This document shows, piece by piece, positions 10,927 to 21,289 of a stretch of DNA of 64,000 bases. Positions within the stretch are counted from its first letter, which is position 1, and every line of letters starts with the position of its first letter. This DNA is from Daphnia carinata (Eukaryota > Arthropoda > Branchiopoda > Diplostraca > Daphniidae), in NCBI RefSeq assembly GCF_022539665.2, contig NC_081331.1:13858638-13922637 (forward strand). The letters are read 5' to 3'. A program made the position numbers and the translations under genes. The notes under the pieces were generated by a model, which saw only the letters and a program-made list of their open reading frames with translations, was not told the origin of the DNA and searched no databases.

Positions 10927-12449
10927 ATGTCCGTTTTTGAACAGCTAAGGCCGTTCGTTAGCCTCTGCCAAGCTTGTGGTTTGATTCCTTACACAATGGA
11001 AAACAGTGTATCGTCAAAGAAATTCATTAAATTCACATTCTCCTTTAGACATTTCACTACGTTTTGGTTTTCCTTCATTTTCGTTTTACAATTAGCGACT
11101 ATCGCAATAACAGTCTATTTTTCTACGAATCGGGCAGTTGATTTATTATTAGAGGGCAACGTTCCGCCCACGATCGCTGTTGTTTTCGGGATGAACTGGC
11201 TATCCAATATAGCTCAAATTTTAGCATCTCGATGGATATCCTTGCAGCACCGTCCACTGCGGAACGCCATAGAAGCAGTGCAAGAAGTGGAGAGACTCTT
11301 TGGCAACAAATTTATCACGCAACATCAAAACTCTGTTACGACACGATTTATTTTTGGGTTTTTCCTTCTTCTTTTTGTGGTAAGAACGACCCATTACGGA
11401 CTCATGTTTCCCCTGGAATCTTATCCAAATGTCGTATTTATTACGTTACACAGATTACAGGTTTGATGTTTGTTTTTATTCCTGTTTATCGATCATTGTT
11501 GCCATCGGACATGAGCGTCTTGGCAACAACAGCTCTCTTCTCTTTTGGAATGTTGGCCTCAGTCATGACCGAATGCATATTCTTACTGGCGCATCTCAGT
11601 TATTACATCATTTCTCATTACATTCATCTGCTTCTTCTACATCCAGAAAGTCATGACGAATTGCTAGTGATTTCTCAGAAAGAGTATGAAAACTATTTAC
11701 AAATGTGTGATTGATTTTTAAACTCAAATATTGCTGGATTATAGGACGGGGTGTGGCACAAGACAATGGGAAAGCAACGCACTGATATTTAATCATCTAT
11801 GCCGAGCTTCATCAGAACTTAATAGCATTTTCTCTTTCCCAACCTTATTTATGTTGGCATCGAAATTCATCTCAGTTGTCAGCACAGCCTATGTCTACGT
11901 TTACAGTTTCGTTCGTCCAAATCCCGTATTGCAAGACTACAGCATGTCAATGCCATTCCTTTTTGTCACTGATTGGGTGCGAATTTTCATCGCCCTTTAC
12001 GCCGCGGACATGCCCGTCAATCAGGTCTCTGCTATGGCATTATCATTCTTCGTAATCTAATGTCTTTTTCATCAACAGGTTCGTCTACTTCGCGAACGCA
12101 TCATTGCACTGTCGCATTCTGGAACGCAAACGTTGACCGACAAAATTAATGTTGGTTTCTTTATTCGTTTGTTAAAACGCAGTTGATCTACAATGAAAGT
12201 TTAACATTTGTTTTCAGGCAATGTCAATGCTGATGCAAACTGATGAAAATCGTGTACGTTTGTCTGCTGTTGGACTCTTCAACGTTGGCATGCATTTAAT
12301 TCCGGCCGTAAGTTTGACGAATGATTGGCCTCCGAATTGGCAATGACATCTTTTTTTATGTCAACAACCCAATAAAACATTTCCGTATCTTGGTTTTGAA
12401 GTTAACAGGAGCTGCAGTGACCTACATGGTCATCCTTCTTCAAAGTTAA
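10927..12449 (+). CDS. Gustatory receptor (Gr family), Gr-6, diverged inverted copy
   Basis: Complete gustatory receptor of 390 residues on the opposite strand from the rest of the array. Inferred exons: 10927-11379, 11454-11683, 11745-12024, 12079-12150, 12218-12307, 12402-12449. The N-terminus MSVFEQLRPFVSLCQACG is nearly identical to the other copies, but the rest of exon 1 is much more divergent. The C-terminus LTGAAVTYMVILLQS keeps the Gr signature. Exon 2 is two codons shorter, exon 3 one codon longer and exon 4 one codon shorter than in the minus-strand copies, with all phases preserved, so it is an old duplicate. AATAAA at 12769-12774 is a possible polyadenylation signal. No disabling change. 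Ligand unknown. Confidence 0.88.
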
Positions 12450-12892
12450 TCAGACACTCTAAATATGGGCAATGTCTTCCGATGAAATTGAATTGGCAGG
12501 TAAACAACTTGCCACGCCCAACAAGTAAATCTGCTTCTTTTGTTTCATGCGACATCGTTTGCAGCAGAAATGTTTTTTTATATTGTTATTTAAAATAAGA
12601 AGGAAGAGGTGGATGAGTTTTACCTTGCTGCTCCTTATTTTGGCTGTTCCCTTTCTCATGTTTCTCGTCACTCCAAAAACAACGTCATGGGATATCTCTT
12701 TGTTAAGGCAATCAACATGTCGACCCTGACTTTGGGTAGATATGTAGTTGCACGAAATGCCCTTTCTAAATAAACTGCGCCAAGGCATTTGTAGGAATGA
12801 AATCAAGTTACTGTTGCGTAAGCAGTCGCCCATCGTTGAAGACGGACATACGGGGAAATTGGGCTTTTAGTTGGAGGCTCTTATTTTCGGGG
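12450..12892. other. Spacer between Gr-6 and the secreted-protein genes
   Basis: Holds the probable 3' end of Gr-6. An ATG-initiated 124-codon minus-strand frame (12833-12459) has no signal peptide, splice support or recognised motif and was not called. Confidence 0.5.
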
Positions 12893-12927
12893 TATAAATA
12901 AGCGCGCGATTGATATTGCCAGTCAGT
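12893..12927 (+). promoter_or_regulatory. Core promoter: TATA box plus TCAGT initiator
   Basis: TATAAATA at 12893-12900 and the arthropod initiator word TCAGT at 12923-12927, 30 bases apart, 34 bases before the ATG at 12961. Confidence 0.75.
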
Positions 12928-12960
12928 TCACTGCTCAGATTTTACTCTCACACAATCAAC

Positions 12961-13372
12961 ATGCACAAGTCTGTAAGTTGCAACTCTTTCTTTCAATCTT
13001 TAATTTAGCCAATTTGATATTTCACACTTAAACTAATTGTAAAATACTCTTTAAACAAAACAAAAGCTGCTGTTTACGTTGCTGTTTGCTGTCGCATCGA
13101 TGATCGTTGCAGTGGATGCTGCACCGCAGAGTTCAGGCAGTTTGCTTTCCGATCGCTATGTCAGATATCTGTCTGAAGCTGCTTACGATTATTCTCCAGA
13201 ATACTACGGTTACACCCGGACTGCGGATGGAAAAACTGTTGTTTACCACGGATCAGCTGAATCTTTCGAATGGGACGATTTGTTCGAAAGAAGAAGACTC
13301 GTCGCAACAAAAGATTTGACACTAAGGGATATCCTTACCCGCATTTCCGCCCGACCCGCTACAGTTTACTAA
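12961..13372 (+). CDS. Small secreted protein, unknown family
   Basis: Exons 12961-12972 and 13067-13372 encode about 105 residues. The first exon gives only MHKS; intron 1 (donor GTAAGT) splits the signal peptide, which continues LLFTLLFAVASMIVAVDA. The mature protein is rich in Tyr, Arg and acidic residues (YDYSPEYYGYTRTADGKTVV) with no cysteines and no domain I recognise. AATAAA at 13545-13550 is a likely polyadenylation signal. The gene plan (TATA, four-codon exon 1, split signal peptide) is the one shared by the secreted-protein genes of this window. Extracellular location is inferred from the signal peptide. Confidence 0.75.
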
Positions 13373-13550
13373 AAGCTGTTCCAGACTTTGTGCCGTTACC
13401 AGCAAAAAATTGTTACGAAACAAGTTTCGGACAATCTAAACTTGCCATGTTTTTAAATCTCTTCTTCTCACTGTTAATCTGCAAATCAAAACCTATCAGC
13501 GGTTGAATTGTTTTTTTCCATAAACGTCGTTGTTACTCACTCGAAATAAA

Positions 13551-14002
13551 TATCAACAAACATCCAAGGACGGAGTAAGTGTCAAATGAAGTAAAACGGG
13601 GCATTAAATCTTGCTGTTAATGTTTTCTTGTTGTACTAAATACTCCCCCAAAGCGGGATATGTTTTTTGAGATGAAGGCAATTGTTTCTTTTGGTGACGG
13701 TTATAACTTCCTCGTTAAAAATAAAAGGTAATTTTCAAGGTGTTGGCATTGATCACGCGTACTTGACCACCCAATCACCTTGCAATAGAGAGAGGAGGTA
13801 CTTAGTGTGGTTCGGTATAAGACATCAGTATAAAAGTTATGTATTGCTTGTTCTACGCGTTTCCTACAGTAATAAATCCGTTGAGTTAAATCAAAAATAG
13901 GCACTGGGTAACATTAGAAACAAGTAGCTCTTGTGCTGTTGGGATTAAGTGATGAATAAAACGGAAGCTGGATACACAAGTAGGGAATATTAAAACAAGA
14001 AA
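13551..14002. other. Convergent spacer
   Basis: Lies between two convergent genes. It contains an isolated TATAAAAG-like word near 13831 on the plus strand with no open frame behind it. No gene seen. Confidence 0.5.
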
Positions 14003-15138
14003 CTAATCGTCGTACGTTTCGATAGAGTCCCGATCTTCAGTAGACTCACTTAATTGGAAGAAATTCTTGAACATATTACCAGGAACCAGCCGATGGAAGT
14101 AGCGTGGAGCTTCAGGGGCTGAGAGGAAATGGGCGGAACGATACGACGTCGACAGTGGTGTTCCAGTCTTCTTAATAATCTTTCTCCCTTCTAAGTTGGT
14201 TGTCAATTTTCTACTCTGTTGCTTACGTCGACGGTCAAACTGCTCACTATTGGCCATACGAACAGGAGAAAAAGCACCTGGATAAGGCCGAGATTGATGG
14301 TATTGGTGGATTTCGTATTGAGGAGCTACTGGAACCGGGACGGGCTGGGCGTAGGGAGCGACAACAGGCACCTCAACAGCCACCTTCTGCACGTTGATTT
14401 TAGTTGGGTGCTGGACGGCCACCTGGGGAGTAATCTCGGAGACGCTGCGAGCCGGGGCCAACACTTTCGATGTCTGTGCGTAAGATTCCTGGCCAGCAGT
14501 TTTGGTCTGAGCGAGTCCCATAAAATCAAAGTTGGTGACATGGGCACCTGCACCCAAGTTGGGCTTCATGATGTGAGCAGTTTGGCCAACGACAACGGGA
14601 GTTTCGGCGTAGTGGACGCGGGTCTCAAAGGTGTGAGGAACAACAGGCTGGACAGGAACCGGAGTTGCGATCTGGCCGGGCTGGCGAATGGCGTAAGAAA
14701 TTGGAGACGGGGCGGAAATGGGAGCTGGAAAATTATATTCGATTTGGGGTTCCTCGACCCGAGATGGTGGCGCATAGGAAATGCGAGCAGGAGTAGCTAC
14801 TGGAACAGGAGGTGGAGCTGATATTGGCGCAGGAAAATCATATTCGATCTTGGTTTTGTCCTTAGTCAACGAGGCAGACGATGGAGATCCAAAGGAAGCT
14901 GCAGAAATGGGTGTAGGGAAATCAATTTCAACTTGAGACTTGGAAACGTCAGGAGTAGCGTAGGCGATTGGTTCCGGTTGGGCCGCACAGAGCGTGTCTG
15001 TCATGACCGGATTTGCCAATGCCAAAGCAAAAACGAGAGGAAGACAAACCTTTGAAAAAAAAAGAAAAGGATGGCAAAATGTAATTACATTGAATGAACT
15101 TAAGAGAAATTTTAAAGGTGACTTACGATGAAATGCAT
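14003..15138 (-). CDS. Secreted Pro/Val/Ala-rich repeat protein with acidic tail
   Basis: Exons 15138-15127 and 15049-14003 encode 352 residues. Exon 1 encodes MHFI; the signal peptide continues VCLPLVFALALA. The mature protein carries three spaced copies of a motif of the form (I/V)E(I/Y)(D/N)FP(T/A)PISA within its first 120 residues, then Pro/Val/Ala-rich low-complexity sequence. A basic stretch near residue 280 (FDRRRKQQSRK) precedes a C-terminus ending in STEDRDSIETYDD. There are almost no cysteines. Composition fits an extracellular structural or cuticle-associated protein, but no chitin-binding domain is visible and the family is not recognised. It is one of four consecutive minus-strand genes of the same plan. 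Confidence 0.78.
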
Positions 15139-15201
15139 ATTAAATCTATTCTCTTGGTTAGAACTCAGCAGGAACAGTGATTCAGCTTAAAGAACGGCCC
15201 C

Positions 15202-15209
15202 TATTTATA
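15202..15209 (-). promoter_or_regulatory. TATA box
   Basis: TATAAATA on the minus strand, about 65 bases before the ATG at 15138, with a TCACTG initiator-like word about 30 bases downstream. Confidence 0.7.
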
Positions 15210-16620
15210 CGGAGAGGTGAACTGACGCCATGTTGGTTTTTTGCGTAAAAGGCTTCGTTTGGATTTAACTTCCTATCTACTGCATCGTTTATAATCTTTC
15301 ATCTTTTTTTTTCTTACAGCATTTCTTGTTATTGGGAGACGCCAGGCTATACGACCCGTATAGCCTTGCAAAACCATGATCAATATTGAGCAATGGAAAA
15401 GGACAACCGGCATGATTGAACGACGGTACCGGAACTAGCGGCATGAGTTTATTGTGACATGGAGCAACAAAAAAAAAAAAAAGGGAAAAGTACGAAAAAT
15501 GAAATCCTTATCTCCCTGTAAACTAAAAAAAAATGATAATAATAAACCGCCGTTCGTGGATTCAAGTGCTGTGAGTTTGGTGACATTGGTTTAAGTAGCA
15601 GTAATAGAGGAAATGTCTTTGAATTTGAATAACTCAAAAACTATTAGGCGCACAAAAAAACGAAATTGATTTTCGGAATCACCGTTTTATTTTGCTACGA
15701 AATCATGTTTTGAAACTATCTAGGTGTTTGAAGAAATAATAAATGTCGGGCTTATTTTTTTGTCGGGCTTATTTTTGATACTCTTTTTCATAAAAACTTG
15801 GAACTCAATTAAATCTAACCTTTTCAGAATCAAAATTAAACGCTGGTTTCGAATATAATGCTAGTTTTCACGTTAATATTGCAGAATTTGAATAAACGCT
15901 ATCAAATGGGTTTAAAGTGTATGCTACCGCAACAGCTGTTGTTAAACCGTTTTTTTTTGCTTTAACTAAAAAACTTTAAGTCCCACTTAAAAATAAAGTC
16001 CATTTTCGTGATTTCCGTTAAATTTTGAATCGAAATCACGTATTTTAAGCCATATCTATTTTTTAGCCAAAAATGAAAAAGTAGGAAGGCTATACCCTTC
16101 TCATTTTTGCCAAAATCTGCAAAAACACAAAATCTCTTGGAATTCGTTAAAAATCACACATTATATTCAAAATTGAACGCTGATTTCAAAAATATAATTC
16201 TTTTCCGCGTCAAATCAGCCGTTTTCTAAATACATCGTATAAACCTGCTGGAGCACGCCAGCGCTGTAGCATACTGGCGCAGGGGCGTATTATCTGACTA
16301 ATGTTTTTTTCATTAGTCCCACATGATATCACATTAGTCAATTAAGACCCATAGACTTCCATTAAGATAAAAGAGATAATAATAGCATAACTATTAAGTT
16401 GCAAAGTAAAAAATGGATGTCCTCCACTTGAAAAAAAAAGTAAGTTTAATAAAGTACCCAAAAAACATTTTATGAATTATTTAATAAATAAATGTTGTCC
16501 TTGATTTAGTCCTGCGATTCACATTCTGTGAAACCAGGGTGGAGTAGGACGTATTTTCTATCTCAACATGTCTGAAGTCGCACCGAATAGAAGGTACTTC
16601 CTACGACTCTGAGAATGTCA
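15210..16620. other. AT-rich intergenic stretch with short repeats
   Basis: No gene seen. It holds two copies of GTCGGGCTTATTTT (15745 and 15762) also found near 4.07 kb, and several phrases around AAAAATAAAGT. It may be decayed mobile-element sequence, but I cannot find termini. Confidence 0.45.
15745..15776 (+). repeat. Two copies of GTCGGGCTTATTTT
   Basis: Copies start at 15745 and 15762; same word as the triplet at 4064-4100. Confidence 0.65.
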
Positions 16621-16623
16621 CCT

Positions 16624-16690
16624 TTCGTGTGAATCGAACACACGACCTTTAACGTGACAGCCGCGTGCGATAACCATTCCCCCATGAATC
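16624..16690 (-). other. Degenerate tRNA-like sequence (Asp-like)
   Basis: On the minus strand there is a perfect T arm (GTGTG, TTCGATT, CACAC), a box B GTTCGATTC, an anticodon-loop-like CTGTCAC (Asp GTC) and a D-arm-like AATGGTTATCGCA. Neither the anticodon stem nor the acceptor stem pairs, so this is a decayed tRNA or the head of a tRNA-derived SINE. Confidence 0.45.
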
Positions 16691-16699
16691 ACTGTATAA

Positions 16700-17161
16700 T
16701 GATAAGCTATTTCGGGTTAGCATGCGCATTAAAATCGTTCTTGGAAAGATGCGATACATTTCCGCCCTTGTTCAAAAAGGAACCTAATCGAATAAGATAT
16801 AGGAGACAATTAAAATTCTTCTCGCATTGGTGAAAACTGCGTGATAAACTAATATGTTTTTAAAGCGATTCATCGGAAAAAGTGTATATTGTGCCTTGTG
16901 CTGTAACTGTAATGCGAATTGGATATCGAAACCGAGTCACTGAGAATTGGGATGAAGGAACAGCTTGAGGCCGAATGAGACAATCCCGTTAAAAAAACAA
17001 ACAAAAAACAGATGAATAACAAAACAACCCGAAAATGGAAATGCCAGAGTATCGTTGTGACTTTGAGGCAAGTCAGAGAGAAACATAACCTTATAAACGA
17101 CAAATTATTAAAGAGATTGCCAATGATTAAGATTAACTAAGAATTACATACGGACAACATA
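16700..17161. other. Short intergenic spacer
   Basis: Nothing recognised; no TATA or splice-supported frame. Confidence 0.5.
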
Positions 17162-18183
17162 TTAGTCTTCTCTGGATTCATGAGAATCGGGCACTTCGAC
17201 GGATTCTTGTGAATCATATGGCAGCAAGACGACCACTTGTGGAGTGGATGGAGCACCGGGAGCTGGGGCAGGTGCAGGAACGGGAACTGGACCAGGGACT
17301 GGGGCTGGAGCAGGGGCCGGGACCGAGGCAGAAGGAGGAGCCGGGACTGGGGCAGGAGCAGGAGCCGGGACAGGGGCAGGAGCAGCGGCAGTGCCAGGAG
17401 CAGGAGCAGCGGCAGTGCCAGGAGCAGGGGCAGCGGCAGCGTCAGGAGCAGGGGCAGCGACAGCGTCAGGAGTAGGGGCAGCGCCAGCGTCAGGAGCAGG
17501 GGCAGCGGCAGCGTCAGGAGCAGGAGCAGCGGCAGCGTCAGGAGCAGGAGCAGCGCCAGCGTCAGGAGCAGGAGCAGCGCCAGCGTCAGGAGCAGGAGCA
17601 GCGCCAGCGTCAGGAGCAGGGGCAGCGGCAGCCTCAGAAGCTGGAGCAGAAGCAAGGACAGGGGTAGCCTCAGAAGCTGGAGCAGGAGCTGGAGTAGGGA
17701 CTGGAGTAGTGGCATCAGTAGTCTCCATAGTTGGAACTAGGGTAGTTTCCGGAACTGATAGGTCAACAGTAGAAGCAATCTCCACTGGAACAGCCTGAGT
17801 GTAGGCTTGAGCAAGAGGAACCGAGGAAACATACTGAACTTGCGTAGCCGGTGCTACGACAGGAGCGAAATGAGCTGGAGCAAAAGCGTATGGAGCTGGA
17901 GCGAAGGCATAAGCGGATGCTTGATGAGTCGGAGCAATGAAATTGTATCCGAATTGCGGCACAACTGCATCAGTTAGAGCTTGCGGATGGACAGCGTAAG
18001 CAACTGGCGTCGGACCGGCGAGGAGAGGTTCGCCAGGAATGGCGGGATACATCGGAGCAGCAAAAGCAGCGGCAGCAAACAAAGGTAGAAGAACCTGTTT
18101 AACACAAAATTTGAATAGAAAATGACATTAAAAGAGGGATCAAGTTATATTGCTAGAACATTCAACCATACCAAGAAATTCAT
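17162..18183 (-). CDS. Secreted Pro/Ala repeat protein (APAPDAGA repeats)
   Basis: Exons 18183-18172 and 18094-17162 encode 314 residues. Exon 1 encodes MNFL; the signal peptide continues VLLPLFAAAAFA. After an N-terminal region rich in Tyr, Ala and Pro (YAFAPAPYAFAPAHFAP), the middle consists of about ten head-to-tail octapeptides of the type APAPDAGA or APAPDAAA, followed by Pro/Ala/Val dipeptide-like sequence. The C-terminus is acidic and Ser-rich (VEVPDSHESRED). No cysteine-rich or chitin-binding domain is seen. Repetitive Pro/Ala sequence is typical of elastic or structural extracellular proteins; the function is inferred only from composition. The 24-base repeat unit is expected to vary in copy number. 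Confidence 0.78.
17380..17640 (-). repeat. In-frame minisatellite, 24-base unit
   Basis: Tandem units of the type GCGTCAGGAGCAGGAGCAGC with a four-base remainder (plus-strand reading), encoding the APAPDAGA octapeptide. GC-rich compared with its flanks. Confidence 0.8.
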
Positions 18184-18254
18184 GTTGATTTGAGCTTATG
18201 TGTTGCGATTGCAAATGCAAAGTGGATACTGCATACATTCGCATCGTTCCGTTC

Positions 18255-18262
18255 TATTTATA
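18255..18262 (-). promoter_or_regulatory. TATA box
   Basis: TATAAATA on the minus strand, about 72 bases before the ATG at 18183. Confidence 0.7.
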
Positions 18263-18352
18263 CATACCAGACCAGGGCGGTGGTGGATGCATCTTCAGGG
18301 TGTACCCTCCCACTTTCGGTGTTGCTCTTTTTTTCTTTTTCTGCGATTGTTG

Positions 18353-18380
18353 TTTTTTTTTTTTTTTTTTTTTTTTTTTT
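18353..18380 (+). repeat. T28 homopolymer
   Basis: Uninterrupted run of T upstream of the Pro/Ala repeat gene. Confidence 0.95.
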
Positions 18381-20407
18381 CAGGCCACTTTTGCGGTGAT
18401 GCGCTGCAAGAGGAAAAACGTACGAGCGCCTTCTTCATAATTTTCATGGCCAGCTCGTCTATCTTTTGTTCTCAAGGCCGAGAAGAACTGCTCAAACGTG
18501 TTTTTTTCTTTAAGTTATCACGCTAGGGTCGTTTTCACTCACGAGCTAGCACATCAACTGATTCATGTGCGCATTTATTGCAAGAATGTCGTTTGGGATA
18601 GTCTTCTTTCATTTTGACGGTCATCACCTTTATCTGTTTAGTGAAAGAGATAGACAGACGTTGATTAGAATTTGGATGAATTCGTAATTGTTGTTCATTG
18701 TGCGTGAGCCATCGGCTCGTGCACTATCTTTAACTCACTGACTTTTCGAGTACAACTGCCGCCATACATCTTATGTAAAAGAAGGAATACTTGATCGCAA
18801 AACAGGTATATAGCAAGACAAAAAGGGAATTCAGTTCCAGATCGCTCCAGTTCGAAAAACCAGTTTTCAGGGTAGACGCTATCCAATCCAAACTATGGAA
18901 TCGATAAAAAGTTTAGGTTGCCATTTCACTAGCTCTTTCGTTACAACTTTACATATTCTAGAAGTCAAACGTACATACACACAACAAATATGACTCATTG
19001 AACCTCTCTACGGTACACATGCACTCTTCGGAAAGGTGTAATACTCTTTCACCTCCCGGTTATTGACTTCTTTTTAAAAAAAAAAAAAAAATTAAACTAA
19101 TGGGTTGATATCGTGTCTTGGCGTGCGGCTATGAATGGGTTTTGCCAAGACATTTTTTTGTTTGTCTATTTCAAGGTCAGTTCATGAGCCGTTTCTTTCC
19201 TCGTCTTAACTGCACGGTTACCTGAGGTAGTTCACCTCTTACCGTCGTATTTATGTTCACTGACATGCGAAAAGAACGTTTCTTCTTGGAATTGAATCAA
19301 GTTCATTGACACCACGATTCTTAGCCACACCAATTGCCGTGAGGCGGAATGAAGACCGTTCCATAAATATCGGGGCGTGTGCTGTTGAGGTGCCACTGTC
19401 ACGCTGGCGAGCACGAGGAAGGTGGCTTTCATAACAATAGAAAAACAAAACTCCATGTTTGTCTAAACATTAAATAAACATAAATAAATTAAAAGGGACT
19501 TCTGGTTTGGCTTGGAGGCAATAGATAAAGTTCATTTCGTTCGAAAACCGTTAAGTTGCCTTGGAATTGCACAGGAGGGACTTCCGTATCAGTCACGGTC
19601 ACAATGACAACCTAATTGCAAAACGCGTATAGACTAACGTTTCTCGTTTTCTTGATGAAATTGCAAAATGAAATATCTTGCAAGCTCAGCACAGTTGTTA
19701 CTCTGCACATAAAATGCAAATTTAAACAAAAAACTGGAAGGCGAATCGGTCAAGTTGGGTTGGTCGTCTGGCCATATAAAACATTAAAGGACAGGTTCTT
19801 CGTTCATTGTCAGTACACGTTAATGTGCAAAAATAGTTACGGTACCCTGACCGTGAATTTTTGCACTCCCAGCTTTAAATTCACCTCTGAAATATTCAGA
19901 CATTTTTATTAAATTTGAAAAAAAATGGAGGGCGGGTGCGTGAATTCACGCACGCCCGATTCCCGATTGACGGCCAAACAACCTCACGAGGTCATTGTTC
20001 TTGGTATTGTGCCGTTCCACGAAAACAAGTTGACCGTTATTTTTGATTATTCCGTTCCTTTTCTACGTTTGCTGTAAGGCAATACCGGAATTCATTTAAT
20101 TAACATTCACGTTAGTCCTGAAATCATTGAAATTCTTTTCATTTATACAGTTTCTGTAATTGAATTCAATATTCACCAATTTTTAGAGCATTTGAAGTTG
20201 AGCAGATAAATAGAGTGTATTCACACTTTCTTACATTTAGTTCAATAAATAAACATTTGCATCTGCGAGGTTATGGAACCGTATACAGCATACGTATCAA
20301 ACAACCTCTATCAAATCATTTTAATAACATAAAAAAAAACCGAGCGAATATAGCGTTAAACTAAGAATTAGCAGGGCGCTAAGGGACGTTACGCTCGGCT
20401 GATTTAC
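18381..20407. other. Intergenic stretch, one weak small ORF
   Basis: No gene supported firmly. A minus-strand ATG frame at 19456-19232 begins with a signal-like segment (MKATFLVLASVTVA) but lacks a TATA box and has no recognisable mature part. On the plus strand a CATATAAAA word near 19774 and a TCAGTA near 19819 resemble a core promoter without an open frame behind it. Confidence 0.4.
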
Positions 20408-21193
20408 TTATTCATCGGCGAATGATACAGGAATGATGACACCGGGTTGTTTTTGTGTTTCGGATAACATGCGACTTTTCTTCACGTCGATTCGAATGGG
20501 AGGGTACTGACGCCCGGATCTGCTGGAAACTGTCGGGACGTTTACATGGGGACACTCAGGATTGATGAGGCAAAGGATAAGATTCCATCTCCAAATCCAC
20601 TGGGCCATTTGAAATTCGGCGATTTTTACTAGATTATTAGTCGATTTAAGCTGGGCACGTTTGTTGCCGACAGTCTCAAACACATCGATGTCATCCGCTA
20701 CGAGCTGGTGAGGGGCCATCATCTCCCGGTGTTGCATTTCTTCGTCCAAATCGTCAATGCGGAATTCGGGCGGATAGCCGCGGAAAGGGGCAGGCGCAGG
20801 AGCAGAGGCAGCGGCAGAGACACGTACAGGGGCAGGCGTAGGGGCCCAGGGATGGTGTTCCGGAAAGGCTACCGTAGGACACGACACATCGAGCATGCAA
20901 ATCAGAATAAACCATTTTCTGCGTAGTTGCTTCAGTTGCCAGGAAGCAACTGACTGAGTGGTGGTCGTTGCCGAATCAATAAAGTCTGGTAAATTCCTTC
21001 GAGCCTCTGGTGTATATCCGACCGGATATCCATAGTTCATCAGATAGCTGTACGCAGGTGCATTAGGGTATGCGGGGATGGCCACCACGGCGGCAATAAT
21101 TAAGGAAAGTAGAACCTTAACACAACCAAATTTTCACGGTTAATGTGTGAAATTGATTTAGTACAAGTTACATAAACTTACCAAGACGTTCAT
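20408..21193 (-). CDS. Secreted protein with two W-C-CP motifs
   Basis: Exons 21193-21182 and 21115-20408 encode 239 residues. Exon 1 encodes MNVL; the signal peptide continues VLLSLIIAAVVA. The mature N-terminus is Tyr/Pro-rich (YPNAPAYSYLMNYGYPVGY). Two copies of an 18-residue motif, W-x4-C-x5-CP-x-V-x2-P, occur as WFILICMLDVSCPTVAFP (20914-20861) and WNLILCLINPECPHVNVP (20587-20534), separated by a Pro/Ala-rich linker and an acidic segment (RIDDLDEEMQ). The two paired cysteines per motif could form disulfides. A single copy occurs in the next gene upstream (23123-23718), so the two genes form a small family. I do not recognise the motif; secretion is inferred from the signal peptide. Confidence 0.78.
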
Positions 21194-21275
21194 GCTGATA
21201 TCTTTCGTGTGTCTTGAGATTCAACTGGAACAATGCTTCGATGAGTTCTGAAGATCTTGAGGAGTAAACGTGTTT

Positions 21276-21283
21276 TATTTATA
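21276..21283 (-). promoter_or_regulatory. TATA box
   Basis: TATAAATA on the minus strand, 83 bases before the ATG at 21193; a TCAGAA initiator-like word lies between. Confidence 0.7.
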
Positions 21284-21289
21284 CGTAGC

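Noticed and set aside
12459-12833. ATG-initiated 124-codon minus-strand frame
   Set aside because: No promoter, signal peptide, motif or splice support; basic, Lys/Cys-rich reading typical of AT-rich noncoding DNA.
19774-19823. Plus-strand core promoter (CATATAAAA and TCAGTA)
   Set aside because: No open reading frame or exon follows within reach, so the match is probably chance.
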